DNA of 64,000 bases, from NCBI RefSeq assembly GCF_902459655.1, contig NZ_CABPSB010000009.1:140468-204467 (forward strand). The letters are read 5' to 3'. Position numbers and translations under genes: made by a program. The stretch is from Pandoraea anhela (GTDB lineage Bacteria; Pseudomonadota; Gammaproteobacteria; Burkholderiales; Burkholderiaceae). Below are positions 35,165-43,386 of the stretch, piece by piece (within the stretch, counting starts at the first letter, position 1; every line of letters starts with the position of its first letter). The notes below the pieces were generated by a model. It was not told the origin of the DNA and searched no databases. It saw nothing but the letters and a program-made list of their open reading frames with translations.

Positions 35165-35857
35165 ATGAAGGCCATGTTGCGTACGGTACTGTTCCTCGAT
35201 GCGGCGTTGAATCTGGCACTCGGCGTGCTGCTGATCGCGTCGTTCTGGTCATCGCTGTATGCGGCCATTGATGTGCCTGCGCCATCGCCCGTGCTTTATG
35301 CGCAGGTACTCGGCGTAGCCTTCATAGGCGTGGCCTGGTTGCAATGGCACGCCACCGTGAATGGCCAGTTGACGGCGACCGTCGCGAAAGTGACGGGGCA
35401 TATCAATTGGGTCAGCGGTGCGTTCGTGCTGGGGTGGCTGATCTCCGGCCAATTGGTGGTGTCGAGCGGTGGCAAGCTGATGCTCGCTGCGCTCGGGGCT
35501 GTCCTGCTGGTGGTCGGCGGTATCCTTGTCAAGCTGGCGTCCAGTGTGCGCACGAAAGAGCGCGTACAGGCGGCGCAACAGGCTGGCGAGAAGGTGCGGG
35601 GCGGTGTCGTGAGCGACACGGGCCGCGACGCACCGCATGATTATTCCGATGCCCGGGTTGTCGACGAGACTCGTGGCACGCGCGCTGAGCCGCGTATGGA
35701 GACGCCTCGCGGTGGCTCCGCTTCCGTCAATACCACGCCGGTCGCGCCTGTGGGCGCCACCGGCATTGTCACGCCCGTGCCTTCCGCCACGGCGCCGACG
35801 TCCAACGAATCCACTTCATCCGTACCTCACGATGCACGACAAAATCCTCATTCTTGA
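35165..35857 (+). CDS. Four-helix membrane protein of unknown function
   Basis: A 230-residue protein I do not recognise. It has four predicted membrane helices in the first 130 residues (for example [32 protein letters not shown] and [18 protein letters not shown]), then a hydrophilic Arg/Thr/Pro/Ser-rich tail of about 100 residues. It lies 6 bp after guaB and its last 26 bp overlap guaA in another frame, so it is read from the same mRNA. Nothing ties it to purines beyond this location. Confidence 0.75.
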   Translation: MKAMLRTVLFLDAALNLALGVLLIASFWSSLYAAIDVPAPSPVLYAQVLGVAFIGVAWLQWHATVNGQLTATVAKVTGHINWVSGAFVLGWLISGQLVVSSGGKLMLAALGAVLLVVGGILVKLASSVRTKERVQAAQQAGEKVRGGVVSDTGRDAPHDYSDARVVDETRGTRAEPRMETPRGGSASVNTTPVAPVGATGIVTPVPSATAPTSNESTSSVPHDARQNPHS

Positions 35858-37415
35858 CTTCGGCTCGCAAGTCACCCAGCTCATAGGACGCCGCGTTCGC
35901 GAGGCGCACGTCTACTGCGAGATCCATCCGAACGATGTTTCGGACGAATTCATCCGCGAATTCAATCCGAAGGCAATCATTCTGTCGGGTAGCCACGCGA
36001 GCACCTATGAGGATCAGGATCTGCGCGCACCGCAGGCTGTCTGGGATCTGGGGGTGCCGGTGCTGGGTATCTGCTACGGCATGTTCGCGATGACGGTTCA
36101 ATTGGGCGGTCAGGTCGAGGCCAGCAGTCATCGTGAATTCGGCTACGCCGAAGTGCGTGCGCATGGTCATACGCCGCTGCTCGACGGCATCGAGGATTTC
36201 CGTACGGCCGAAGGCCACGGCATGCTCAAGGTGTGGATGAGCCACGGTGACAAGGTTACGCAATTGCCGGAAGGCTTTGCGTTGATGGCGTCGACGCCGA
36301 GCTGCCCGATCGCCGGCATGGCGGATGTGTCGCGTCACTACTATGCGGTGCAGTTCCACCCGGAAGTCACGCATACCGTGAAGGGCCGCGAGTTGCTTGA
36401 ACGTTTCGTGTTGGAGATCGCCGGAGCGAAGCCGGACTGGATCATGCGCGATCACATCGAGGAGGCTGTCAAGGCGATCCGCGAGCAGGTTGGCGATGAG
36501 GAAGTGATTCTCGGTCTGTCGGGTGGGGTCGATTCGAGCGTCGCGGCGGCACTGATTCACCGTGCCATCGGCGATCAGTTGACGTGCGTGTTCGTCGATC
36601 ACGGTCTGCTGCGTCTGAACGAAGGTCAGATGGTGATGGAGATGTTCCAGGGGCGTCTGCACGCGAAGGTCGTGCACGTGGACGCCACGGCGCAGTTCAT
36701 GGGCCATCTTAAGGGGGTGACGGATCCGGAGCAGAAGCGCAAGATCATTGGCCGTGAGTTCGTCGAAGTGTTCCAGGCGGAAGCGAAGAAGCTGAAGAAC
36801 GCAAAATGGTTGGCGCAGGGCACGATCTATCCGGACGTGATCGAGTCGGGCGGCGCGAAGACGAAGAAGGCCACAACGATCAAGAGCCACCACAATGTCG
36901 GTGGCCTGCCGGAGACGCTGGGTCTGAAGCTGCTGGAACCGCTGCGTGATCTGTTCAAGGACGAAGTGCGCGAACTCGGCGTGGCGCTGGGTCTGCCGCA
37001 TGACATGGTCTATCGTCATCCGTTCCCGGGCCCGGGTTTGGGCGTGCGTATTCTGGGTGAAGTGAAGCAGGAGTACGCGGATTTGCTGCGTCGTGCCGAT
37101 GCGATCTTCATCGAGGAACTGCGTAACACGGTCGAGCCGAATAGCGGTAAGACGTGGTACGAACTGACGAGTCAGGCGTTCGCGGTGTTCCTGCCGGTCA
37201 AGAGCGTGGGGGTGATGGGCGATGGCCGCACTTACGAGTGGGTCGTAGCGCTGCGCGCCGTGCAAACGCAGGATTTCATGACGGCTCACTGGGCCCACCT
37301 GCCGCACGAACTGCTTGGCAAGGTCTCGAACCGCATCATCAACGAAGTGCGTGGTTTGAACCGGGTTGTGTACGACATTTCGGGCAAGCCGCCGGCGACG
37401 ATTGAGTGGGAGTGA
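35832..37415 (+). CDS. guaA: GMP synthase (glutamine-hydrolysing)
   Basis: Aminates XMP to GMP using glutamine and ATP. The 527-residue protein has the class I amidotransferase domain with Cys81 in GICYGM and the FHPEVTHT histidine/glutamate pair, the PP-loop ATP pyrophosphatase motif [10 protein letters not shown] (from about residue 230), and the C-terminal dimerisation domain ending [11 protein letters not shown]. The ATG at 35832 lies inside the preceding gene; the longer frame from 35637 belongs to that overlap. Confidence 0.98.
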   Translation: MHDKILILDFGSQVTQLIGRRVREAHVYCEIHPNDVSDEFIREFNPKAIILSGSHASTYEDQDLRAPQAVWDLGVPVLGICYGMFAMTVQLGGQVEASSHREFGYAEVRAHGHTPLLDGIEDFRTAEGHGMLKVWMSHGDKVTQLPEGFALMASTPSCPIAGMADVSRHYYAVQFHPEVTHTVKGRELLERFVLEIAGAKPDWIMRDHIEEAVKAIREQVGDEEVILGLSGGVDSSVAAALIHRAIGDQLTCVFVDHGLLRLNEGQMVMEMFQGRLHAKVVHVDATAQFMGHLKGVTDPEQKRKIIGREFVEVFQAEAKKLKNAKWLAQGTIYPDVIESGGAKTKKATTIKSHHNVGGLPETLGLKLLEPLRDLFKDEVRELGVALGLPHDMVYRHPFPGPGLGVRILGEVKQEYADLLRRADAIFIEELRNTVEPNSGKTWYELTSQAFAVFLPVKSVGVMGDGRTYEWVVALRAVQTQDFMTAHWAHLPHELLGKVSNRIINEVRGLNRVVYDISGKPPATIEWE

Positions 37416-37810
37416 GCCTCTCCGGCAAGGCAATCACTGATATCGATTGATCAGCTTGTCAGTATCGTTACTGTTGCAGCGATGGTGACTCGATTAGCGG
37501 TTGAGTCTGAACTTGCGCCAAGCTGAAAATTGGACAAGCTTTGGACAAGAAACGGCCTGGCATTTGCCAGGCCGTTTTGCATTGAAGTCGCATCTCGGCG
37601 CCCAGGCGCATGACGATGACGATAATCGCGATCGGGTGGGGCGGCCGTGCCTGTGTAGCAAGACTGGGCCTCGATCTTGAGCGCATCCTCATCCCGCTTG
37701 CTGCGCATATCCACCGTCTCGGCCGCCATAAACTACGGCGCGAAGATGTCTCCCAAAGGCTGCCCGGCCCACCGACGTTTTCATTCAAAGCTGGCCACTC
37801 AATCCGGCAA
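37416..37810. other. Spacer between guaA and the accessory region
   Basis: No gene seen. It contains two TTGGACAAG direct repeats (about 37530-37549) and a terminator. This is where conserved gene order ends. Confidence 0.5.
37550..37578. terminator. Terminator downstream of guaA
   Basis: AAACGGCCTGGC, loop ATTT, GCCAGGCCGTTT then T. A 12-bp perfect stem, 135 bp after guaA, facing the end of the lrp-type gene as well. Confidence 0.85.
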
Positions 37811-38257
37811 CTACTTGTACGAGAAAACGTTTCGAATGATGAAGCTGGACTCGATGCTCGAGACGCCCGGTAGCCGGGTGAGAACCTCCTTGTGGATCCG
37901 CTCAAAGTCCTCGAATCCACTGATCTCGATGCGCAGCAGATAGTCAGATGCGCCGGTCACGAGAAAGCACTCGCGAACTTCCGCGCAAGTGCGAATCGCC
38001 TTTTCAAATTTTTTTAGACAGTCCTCGGTCGAACTGGCGAGTTTGATTCTCAGGAAGACGGGACGCAGATGCTCGGATGCAGACGTGTTGATGACTGCCG
38101 TGTATCCCCTGATGATTCCCTCCTCCTCAAGAGACTGGATGCGCCGCGCGCACGCCGAGGCGGACAGTCCGACCTGCTCCCCGAGCTCCACATTAGTACA
38201 TCTTGCGTTCCGTCGAAGGCACTCAATAATCTTTAAATCAATCTGGTCAAGATTCAT
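37811..38257 (-). CDS. Lrp/AsnC-family transcriptional regulator
   Basis: A 148-residue regulator with an N-terminal winged helix-turn-helix (LDQIDLKIIECLRRNARCTN; VELGEQVGLSASACARRIQS) and a C-terminal RAM/ACT-like ligand domain (CFLVTGASDYLLRIEISGFE). Such proteins sense amino acids and control neighbouring catabolic genes. It is divergent from the aminotransferase gene, which is its likely target (inference). Confidence 0.93.
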   Translation of the reverse strand: MNLDQIDLKIIECLRRNARCTNVELGEQVGLSASACARRIQSLEEEGIIRGYTAVINTSASEHLRPVFLRIKLASSTEDCLKKFEKAIRTCAEVRECFLVTGASDYLLRIEISGFEDFERIHKEVLTRLPGVSSIESSFIIRNVFSYK

Positions 38258-38353
38258 GCATGAAACTCCACTGTGAAGCTAGATGCTAGCGAATCGCGGG
38301 ATGCTTCGCAAGATCGGTCTCCATTTTGCAAGGATCTTGCGTGTGTCGAAATT

Positions 38354-38359
38354 TATAAT
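38354..38359 (+). promoter_or_regulatory. Putative -10 of the aminotransferase promoter
   Basis: A perfect TATAAT with no clear -35 at 17 bp, which would fit an activated promoter. It lies 78 bp before the chosen TTG start, and downstream of the far end of the open frame, so that longer start is unlikely. Confidence 0.4.
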
Positions 38360-38437
38360 TTTGGCGATAAAACGCACTCGGAAAAACACACTCGGATTTA
38401 CCGCCTTTCATTGCTCGCAGGTTTCTGGAGACAAGAG

Positions 38438-39607
38438 TTGAAATCACATCAATCGCTGCCCATCCGGCCTCTCATCGCCGAGATGCCCACATCGCCCATT
38501 CGCCAGGTGGCGGATGCCGGATTCAATAAACCGGACGTCTTGCCACTCTGGTTTGGCGAGGGAGATCAGCCAACGGCTGATTTCATCTGCGAAGCGGCGG
38601 TCAGTGCGCTTCGCGCCGGCCGGACGTTCTACGGCGAAAACCGTGGACTCCCGGCGTTGCGCGAAGAGATCGCACGTTACATCTCCCATCTGCGTGGCGT
38701 GGCAGTGGACAGCGACCGCATCACGATTACGCCGTCAGGCGTGAACGCGATCATGATCATCATGCAGTGTCTGTTGAACCCGGGCGACAACATCGTCATG
38801 GTTTCGCCGGTTTGGCCGAATTGCGTCACCTCTGCAAAAGTCATGAGTGCGGACGTGCGCTGCGTGAGCCTGCAAGCGCACGAAGGTGAGTGGTTCCTCG
38901 ATATCGACGAAATAGCGCGCCAGTGCGATGAACGCACTCGCGCCATCTTCTTCAATTCCCCCAGCAATCCTACGGGGTGGATGGCGACCGCTGAGGATAC
39001 GAAGGCATTGCTGGACCTGGCGCGCCGCAAGAATCTGTGGCTCATTGCCGACGAGGTCTATGACCGTATCGTCTATGACACCGACTGCTCGGTGTCCGTG
39101 CTGGACTTCGCACAAGCCGACGATCTTGTGATCTCGATCAACAGCTTCTCGAAAGCATGGAACATGACGGGTTGGCGATTGGGCTGGCTCGTGACGCCAC
39201 CCTGGCTCGGCACTCATCTCGCCAAGCTCAACGAGGCCAACACTTCCAATCCGCCTGTCTTCATTCAGGAGGCCGGGATCGTCGCGCTGCGCGAGGGCGA
39301 AGATATCGTGCGCGATAACCGTGCGCGCTACGCCCAGGGGCGCGAATTGATCATCGCGGCCCTCGGAAATGTGCCGGGGGTGACGCTCATGCCGCCTCAG
39401 GCCGCGTTCTACGCGTTCTTTCGCCCGGAAGGTATGTCGGATTCGCTGGCATTTGCGCAGCGGCTGCTGGCTGAAACGGGCGTGGGCGTGGCTCCCGGTA
39501 TCGCCTTTGGCAAGGACGGTGAGGGCTGGTGCCGGCTGTGCTTTGCGGCCGGTAAAGAACGCCTGCAACCGGCGCTTGAACGCCTCGTGGGTTTTCTTCG
39601 TCGGTAA
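38438..39607 (+). CDS. Class I PLP-dependent aminotransferase
   Basis: A 389-residue fold-type I enzyme of the aspartate/aromatic aminotransferase group. It has the PLP lysine K239 in INSFSKAWNMTGWRLGW, NSPSNPTGW, and ADEVYDRIVYD with the aspartate that contacts the PLP nitrogen. The exact substrate cannot be told from sequence. The start is taken as TTG at 38438 (GGAG 7 nt upstream), because it gives the family N-terminus (SLPIRPLIAEMPTSPIRQVA). An SDR gene follows 140 bp downstream and an Lrp regulator is divergent, which suggests a small amino-acid catabolic unit. Confidence 0.88.
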   Translation: MKSHQSLPIRPLIAEMPTSPIRQVADAGFNKPDVLPLWFGEGDQPTADFICEAAVSALRAGRTFYGENRGLPALREEIARYISHLRGVAVDSDRITITPSGVNAIMIIMQCLLNPGDNIVMVSPVWPNCVTSAKVMSADVRCVSLQAHEGEWFLDIDEIARQCDERTRAIFFNSPSNPTGWMATAEDTKALLDLARRKNLWLIADEVYDRIVYDTDCSVSVLDFAQADDLVISINSFSKAWNMTGWRLGWLVTPPWLGTHLAKLNEANTSNPPVFIQEAGIVALREGEDIVRDNRARYAQGRELIIAALGNVPGVTLMPPQAAFYAFFRPEGMSDSLAFAQRLLAETGVGVAPGIAFGKDGEGWCRLCFAAGKERLQPALERLVGFLRR

Positions 39608-39747
39608 GCCATAAGCAGAGGCGGCCGATTCCGCAAGCCTCCGGAAAGCCGCAATTTTGAAGGCCCGGACCCTGCTGAACCGTTCCGCCCCTCACGGCTG
39701 CGACGCAGCGGTGCGGCAGCGCTTTGGAAAAATTTGTGGAGCCATGC

Positions 39748-40509
39748 ATGACACAGGAAACATTCCGCCTTGACGGTGCCGTTGCGGTGATCACGGGCGG
39801 CGCACGTGGCATCGGCCGGGCGACTGCCGAGGCTTTTATCCAGGCGGGGGCGATCGTCCATCTTCTCGATCGCGATGGCGACGCCGTGAAAGCCTGTTCG
39901 GACGAAGTCGCCGGAGTGGCAGGCGCGCACCCGCTCGATGTCACGGACGAAGCTGCGGTCGATGGCGTTTTCTCCGCGATCCGGCGAGACGAAGGCCGGA
40001 TCGACATTCTGGTGAACAACGCCGGGATTGCGATTCGCCGGCCGACGACCGAACTGTCGCTGGCCGATTGGCAGCGGGTCGTCGACGTCAACATGACGGG
40101 TGCCTTCCTGTGCGCACAGGCTGCGGGCCGTGCGATGACGGTGCAAGGAAAGGGCGCGATCGTGAATGTGGCATCGATCATGGGACTGTCCGGCGGCGGC
40201 CTCTATCCCAACATCTCGTACCAGACGACCAAGGGCGCTGTGGTGAACATGACGCGTGCGCTGGCCGTTGAGTGGGCCAGCGCCGGTGTGCGAGTGAATG
40301 CCGTCGCTCCGACCTGGGTCGAGACGGATTTGATCGCCTCGCTCCAGTCGAACCCCGAGTTCACTGCGGCAGTGGAACGTCTGACGCCGATGCGCCGTCT
40401 CGCAAAGCCTGGCGAGGTCGCAAACGCGATCCTGTTTCTCGCCAGCGCGGCCGCTTCCATGATCACGGGTCACGTGTTGCCGGTGGACGGCGGGTTTCTT
40501 GCGCAGTGA
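39748..40509 (+). CDS. Short-chain dehydrogenase/reductase
   Basis: A 253-residue classical SDR: cofactor loop TGGARGIG near residue 17, NNAG, catalytic Ser in NVASIMG, YQTTK as the YxxxK motif, and the C-terminal ITGHVLPVDGG. An acidic residue at the end of beta-2 (HLLDRDGDAV) suggests NAD(H) preference. A substrate cannot be assigned; it may act on the keto acid made by the upstream aminotransferase (inference). GTGGAG precedes the ATG at 39748. Confidence 0.88.
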   Translation: MTQETFRLDGAVAVITGGARGIGRATAEAFIQAGAIVHLLDRDGDAVKACSDEVAGVAGAHPLDVTDEAAVDGVFSAIRRDEGRIDILVNNAGIAIRRPTTELSLADWQRVVDVNMTGAFLCAQAAGRAMTVQGKGAIVNVASIMGLSGGGLYPNISYQTTKGAVVNMTRALAVEWASAGVRVNAVAPTWVETDLIASLQSNPEFTAAVERLTPMRRLAKPGEVANAILFLASAAASMITGHVLPVDGGFLAQ

Positions 40510-40822
40510 CGAATGCCGATCGGCCCACAAGGCTGGCTACCGAACATTGAAGAATTGACGGGGAACGCAGACGAAGTTCCTGTCGGCTGGAAGCGCGGCT
40601 CGGCGCAGACTGACTGCATTCGGCAACGTGCTTGCGCGCAGGTCACGGTCGTCGTCACGTTCAGGTGCTGCGGCCCTGCGGTCAAAGCGCTGGCGGGGCG
40701 TGGAGGGGGCGCATAAAGCGCCGAGAGGGCATCGGCAATCATGATGCCCTCCCAGCGCACAGCAAGGCGTGTCGCGCTCATATGTGCCTTGCGTGCGTCG
40801 TCAATGACGGAGCGTCACCGAT
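40510..40822. other. Region without a convincing gene
   Basis: Small open frames occur on both strands (for example 40513-40716 rightward and 40470-40781 leftward), but none has a good ribosome site or recognisable sequence. No terminator was seen for either flanking gene. Confidence 0.5.
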
Positions 40823-41320
40823 TCAATGACCGGCGTCGAGCCGGCTCGCACGGGGGTAGACCCAAATCTCCTGAGCGGCGGGAACGTCGGGCAGCAGCAG
40901 CCCGAGTCGAATGGCGCCACCCGTCGATTGAGGTGCGAAATGCCATGCCGCCGACGTGGATCCGAAGTCGAAAAGCACGCTGTCTCCCGCGACGACGGGG
41001 ATAGCCTTGTCACCGGCGCTCACGCGCACGAGCGTTGTCGCGTCGCTATCCTTCACTCGCTCACCGAACAAGGCCGAGGCGTCACGATTCGCCGGGTTCG
41101 CTGCGGTAGTGGGCTGCATCGTATGCCCGGACATACCCTTCATCATCTGTGCACACGTCTCATCTGCGGACGCGTGACCGGCCACCTGCGCGGCGGCCGT
41201 CAGGTGCGCGTGCGCGCTCGCCTGACGGGCTTGATTGATCACTTCCCAGTTCGGTCCGGCGAAGGCGGACGCCGTGAGACCCGCGAGTGCGAGCGCTACG
41301 AAAATTTGAATCGATTTCAT
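40823..41320 (-). CDS. CzcE-like periplasmic metal-binding protein
   Basis: A 165-residue exported protein: signal peptide MKSIQIFVALALAGLTASAF then A, a His/Met-containing segment (CAQMMKGMSGHTMQ), and a C-terminal CzcE-type domain (RVSAGDKAIPVVAGDSVLFD; AWHFAP; EIWVYPRAS). CzcE binds copper in the periplasm of Cupriavidus metallidurans. The ATG at 41320 with GGGAAA upstream is used instead of an ATG 45 bp further. It lies behind the CopL-like gene and the MerR-type promoter; no efflux pump or multicopper oxidase is near. Confidence 0.8.
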   Translation of the reverse strand: MKSIQIFVALALAGLTASAFAGPNWEVINQARQASAHAHLTAAAQVAGHASADETCAQMMKGMSGHTMQPTTAANPANRDASALFGERVKDSDATTLVRVSAGDKAIPVVAGDSVLFDFGSTSAAWHFAPQSTGGAIRLGLLLPDVPAAQEIWVYPRASRLDAGH

Positions 41321-41448
41321 GTTTGATTTCCCGAAAACAATGTGTTTTTTGCAGTCGTCGATCATCGAGACGGCTCAGCGGCGTCCTGATGTCGAGTCGA
41401 GCGATGCGATAAGGGATTGGGGCGGTAGCACTGCATCGCCCGGGGAAA

Positions 41449-41835
41449 TCAAATTCTTAACCTGGCCGTCAGCAGGTAGGTAGGGAGGGGGGGATGCGCC
41501 GGTGTGCTGACGTGCCAAACCGGCGCATCGGTGCGCAGCACAATCGTCGGACCTGCCGCAATCTTGACGGCGGGAAGCGCGGGTGGCGCGTCGCCGCTCT
41601 CGGCGAACGACGCGTCGTGCGCGGTAACACGCTGTGCACTCGCGCAATGATTCGCACACGCAGCCGGTTGATGGTCGTCCGCGCACGCCGTGATCTGAGC
41701 CGTTGCCACGCCGTCTTGCATGGCGCCGGCGTGCGGCGGGCAAGCGTACGCCGCCCCTGACGCACTGGCGATCAATACCAGGAAGGGTATCAGCCAGGCG
41801 ACTGCGTGACGAACGAAAATCGCGGGCAACTTCAC
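41449..41835 (-). CDS. CopL-like Cys/His-rich exported small protein
   Basis: A 128-residue protein with one N-terminal membrane segment or signal (AVAWLIPFLVLIASASGAAY) and a Cys/His cluster (CPPHAGAM; CADDHQPAACANHC) like the small proteins that precede copper-resistance operons (CopL/DUF2946-like). The start is taken as GTG at 41835; the open frame goes on to 42189 with unlikely sequence. Its role as a copper-responsive or copper-binding factor is inferred from composition, from the adjacent CzcE-like gene and from the promoter. Confidence in the coding call is higher than in the family. Confidence 0.62.
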   Translation of the reverse strand: MKLPAIFVRHAVAWLIPFLVLIASASGAAYACPPHAGAMQDGVATAQITACADDHQPAACANHCASAQRVTAHDASFAESGDAPPALPAVKIAAGPTIVLRTDAPVWHVSTPAHPPLPTYLLTARLRI

Positions 41836-41995
41836 GATGCTTTTACCGTAGCGCTTGTGTTTGACGAAGAAATGGCGGAAATGACAGTCAGTCAATCTGT
41901 TCGCCGCCCCTGCGGGATACGCCGCGCGCATCGTTGCCGGGGGAGCGCCAGTCGGTCCATGCTGGACTGATGGCCTCGCATGCACTGACCCGCCG
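41836..41995 (-). other. Leader of the metal island
   Basis: About 155 nt between the predicted transcription start and the CopL-like start. No gene seen. Confidence 0.45.
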
Positions 41996-42026
41996 ATCGT
42001 AAAGATTCCTACCGGGGGAAGGTCAA
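41996..42026 (-). promoter_or_regulatory. MerR-family-type promoter with 19-bp spacer
   Basis: Reading leftward: TTGACC (42026-42021), a 19-bp spacer, TACGAT (42001-41996). The spacer carries an imperfect dyad (CCTTCC-CCCGGTA-GGAATC, counting from the -35). The overlong spacer plus dyad is the hallmark of promoters untwisted by MerR-family activators such as CueR. It points at the CopL-like and CzcE-like genes. No MerR-type regulator gene is in the window. Confidence 0.7.
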
Positions 42027-42097
42027 GCGTTTCGATACGGATTTTTCGGAATTTTTTTTCAGCACTGCGGATCGAGCGGTTCTTCGAGTCTCCCCCA

Positions 42098-42211
42098 ACG
42101 CAGACGATTGGCTTCCTGCGAGAAGCCGATGAATGGCGATCAAGGAGCTGTGTCGGCGGCACGGCATCTCCGAGACGACCTTCGACCACTTTCAGACGAA
42201 TTTCGCAGGCG
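42098..42211 (+). pseudogene. IS3-family transposase OrfA remnant, frameshifted
   Basis: Two frames join to an OrfA-like helix-turn-helix: TQTIGFLREAD (42098-42130), then after a frameshift MAIKELCRRHGISETTFDHF followed by QTNFAG (42133-42210). Intact OrfA proteins read like QIIGFLKEADAG-IKELCRKHGFSDASFY. No OrfB and no clear terminal repeats remain. Confidence 0.72.
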
Positions 42212-42288
42212 CCTCTGCGTTGCGGCGATGGCGCCAGGGCGATCCATGGCGCGAAGGCTTGCCATCGTGTATTGACGCCCCTACGCCA

Positions 42289-43203
42289 TCACGCCTTTTG
42301 CGGCGGCGCGACGTCGCGAAACCATGTCACCAGAAAGTCCGCCAACGCGCGCGTCTTGGCGGACAGATGACTTTTCGTCGGATAGATGAGCTTGATATCG
42401 GCGGCGGGCAGCGACCAGTCCGTCATGACGGCGCGTAGTTGGCCCGATGCCAGATAAGGGTGGATGTCCCACATCGAGCGCATCAGGATGCCATGTCCGT
42501 CGAGCGCCCAGGTGGTGGCGGCCGCGCCGTCATTGGTGCTTAGCATGCCGCGTACCTTGACCGTCTCCTGACGATCCGCCTGCCGGAAGTGCCACGTGCC
42601 GTACGTCTCGTCGCTCTCGCGAATCACGATGCATTGATGCGCCGCCAACGCAGAGGGCGTCACCGGCGCGCCCGCCGAGGCCAGATAGGCCGGCGAGGCA
42701 CACAGCACCCGGGCGTTCGGCATCAACCGCCGCGCCGTGAGACGCGAGTCGGGCATATCGCCGAAACGGATCGCGGCGTCGAAGCCCTGTTCGACGAGAT
42801 TCACCGGCCGGTCCGTCAGATGCAGTTGGATCTCGACCTCCGGATACGCACGTGCGAACGCCGAGAGCGCCGGCGCGATGTGTGTGCGTCCGAAACCGAG
42901 CGTCGCGGCCAGCCGGAGCAGGCCCCGGGGCGACGTCTGCGCCCCGGTCATCGCATGCTCCAACGCTTCCAGCTCGCCGAGGATTCGCGCGCCGTCTTGC
43001 AAATACATCTCACCTTCCGGCGTGAGACTGATGCGTCGGGTCGTACGATGCAGCAATCGCACGCCGAGCCGATGCTCCAGTTGCGCCAGCCGACGGCTCA
43101 CCGCCGGTGGCGTAATTCCCATTTGCTGAGCGGCAGCGGCCATGCTGCCCTCTTTCATGAGCGCAGCGAAAAAGCGAAGATCAGAAAAGCCGTCTACTGG
43201 CAT
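42289..43203 (-). CDS. LysR-family transcriptional regulator
   Basis: A 304-residue LTTR: N-terminal helix-turn-helix (FFAALMKEGSMAAAAQQMGI, TPPAVSRRLAQLEHRLGVRL) and a periplasmic-binding-like effector domain. It belongs to the CrgA/DmlR-like group common in Burkholderiaceae. The ATG at 43203 with GAGG upstream is chosen over an open frame to 43341. It is divergent from the dehalogenase-like hydrolase, its probable target. Confidence 0.92.
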   Translation of the reverse strand: MPVDGFSDLRFFAALMKEGSMAAAAQQMGITPPAVSRRLAQLEHRLGVRLLHRTTRRISLTPEGEMYLQDGARILGELEALEHAMTGAQTSPRGLLRLAATLGFGRTHIAPALSAFARAYPEVEIQLHLTDRPVNLVEQGFDAAIRFGDMPDSRLTARRLMPNARVLCASPAYLASAGAPVTPSALAAHQCIVIRESDETYGTWHFRQADRQETVKVRGMLSTNDGAAATTWALDGHGILMRSMWDIHPYLASGQLRAVMTDWSLPAADIKLIYPTKSHLSAKTRALADFLVTWFRDVAPPQKA

Positions 43204-43231
43204 GACGATTCGTACCTCATGTTTAACAATG

Positions 43232-43250
43232 AAGTGATTCTGAGTCACTT
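43232..43250. promoter_or_regulatory. Candidate LysR operator
   Basis: AAGTGA-N7-TCACTT, a perfect inverted repeat in the A+T-rich divergent region between the LysR gene and the hydrolase, 29 bp from the LysR start. Confidence 0.5.
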
Positions 43251-43386
43251 TATGTCGTTTTGCATCAAATATAGGATGTGCATGAGACACCGCCATTCCT
43301 CGTGATTTCCTCTGTGATTTCGTCCACCCCGACTCACTCATCCCATCGCTTTAACCCGCACCGTACGTGACGGTAGAAAAGGGCCT

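Noticed and set aside
35769-37433. 554-codon leftward open frame opposite guaA
   Set aside because: Antisense shadow of guaA.
37610-37873. 87-codon rightward frame downstream of guaA
   Set aside because: No ribosome site; its end overlaps the lrp-type gene on the other strand, and no integrase or phage similarity was seen.
40513-40716. 67-codon rightward frame just after the SDR stop
   Set aside because: No Shine-Dalgarno and no recognisable features; could be chance in a G+C-rich gap.
40470-40781. 103-codon leftward frame after the SDR gene
   Set aside because: Overlaps the end of the SDR gene, and has neither a ribosome site nor recognisable sequence.
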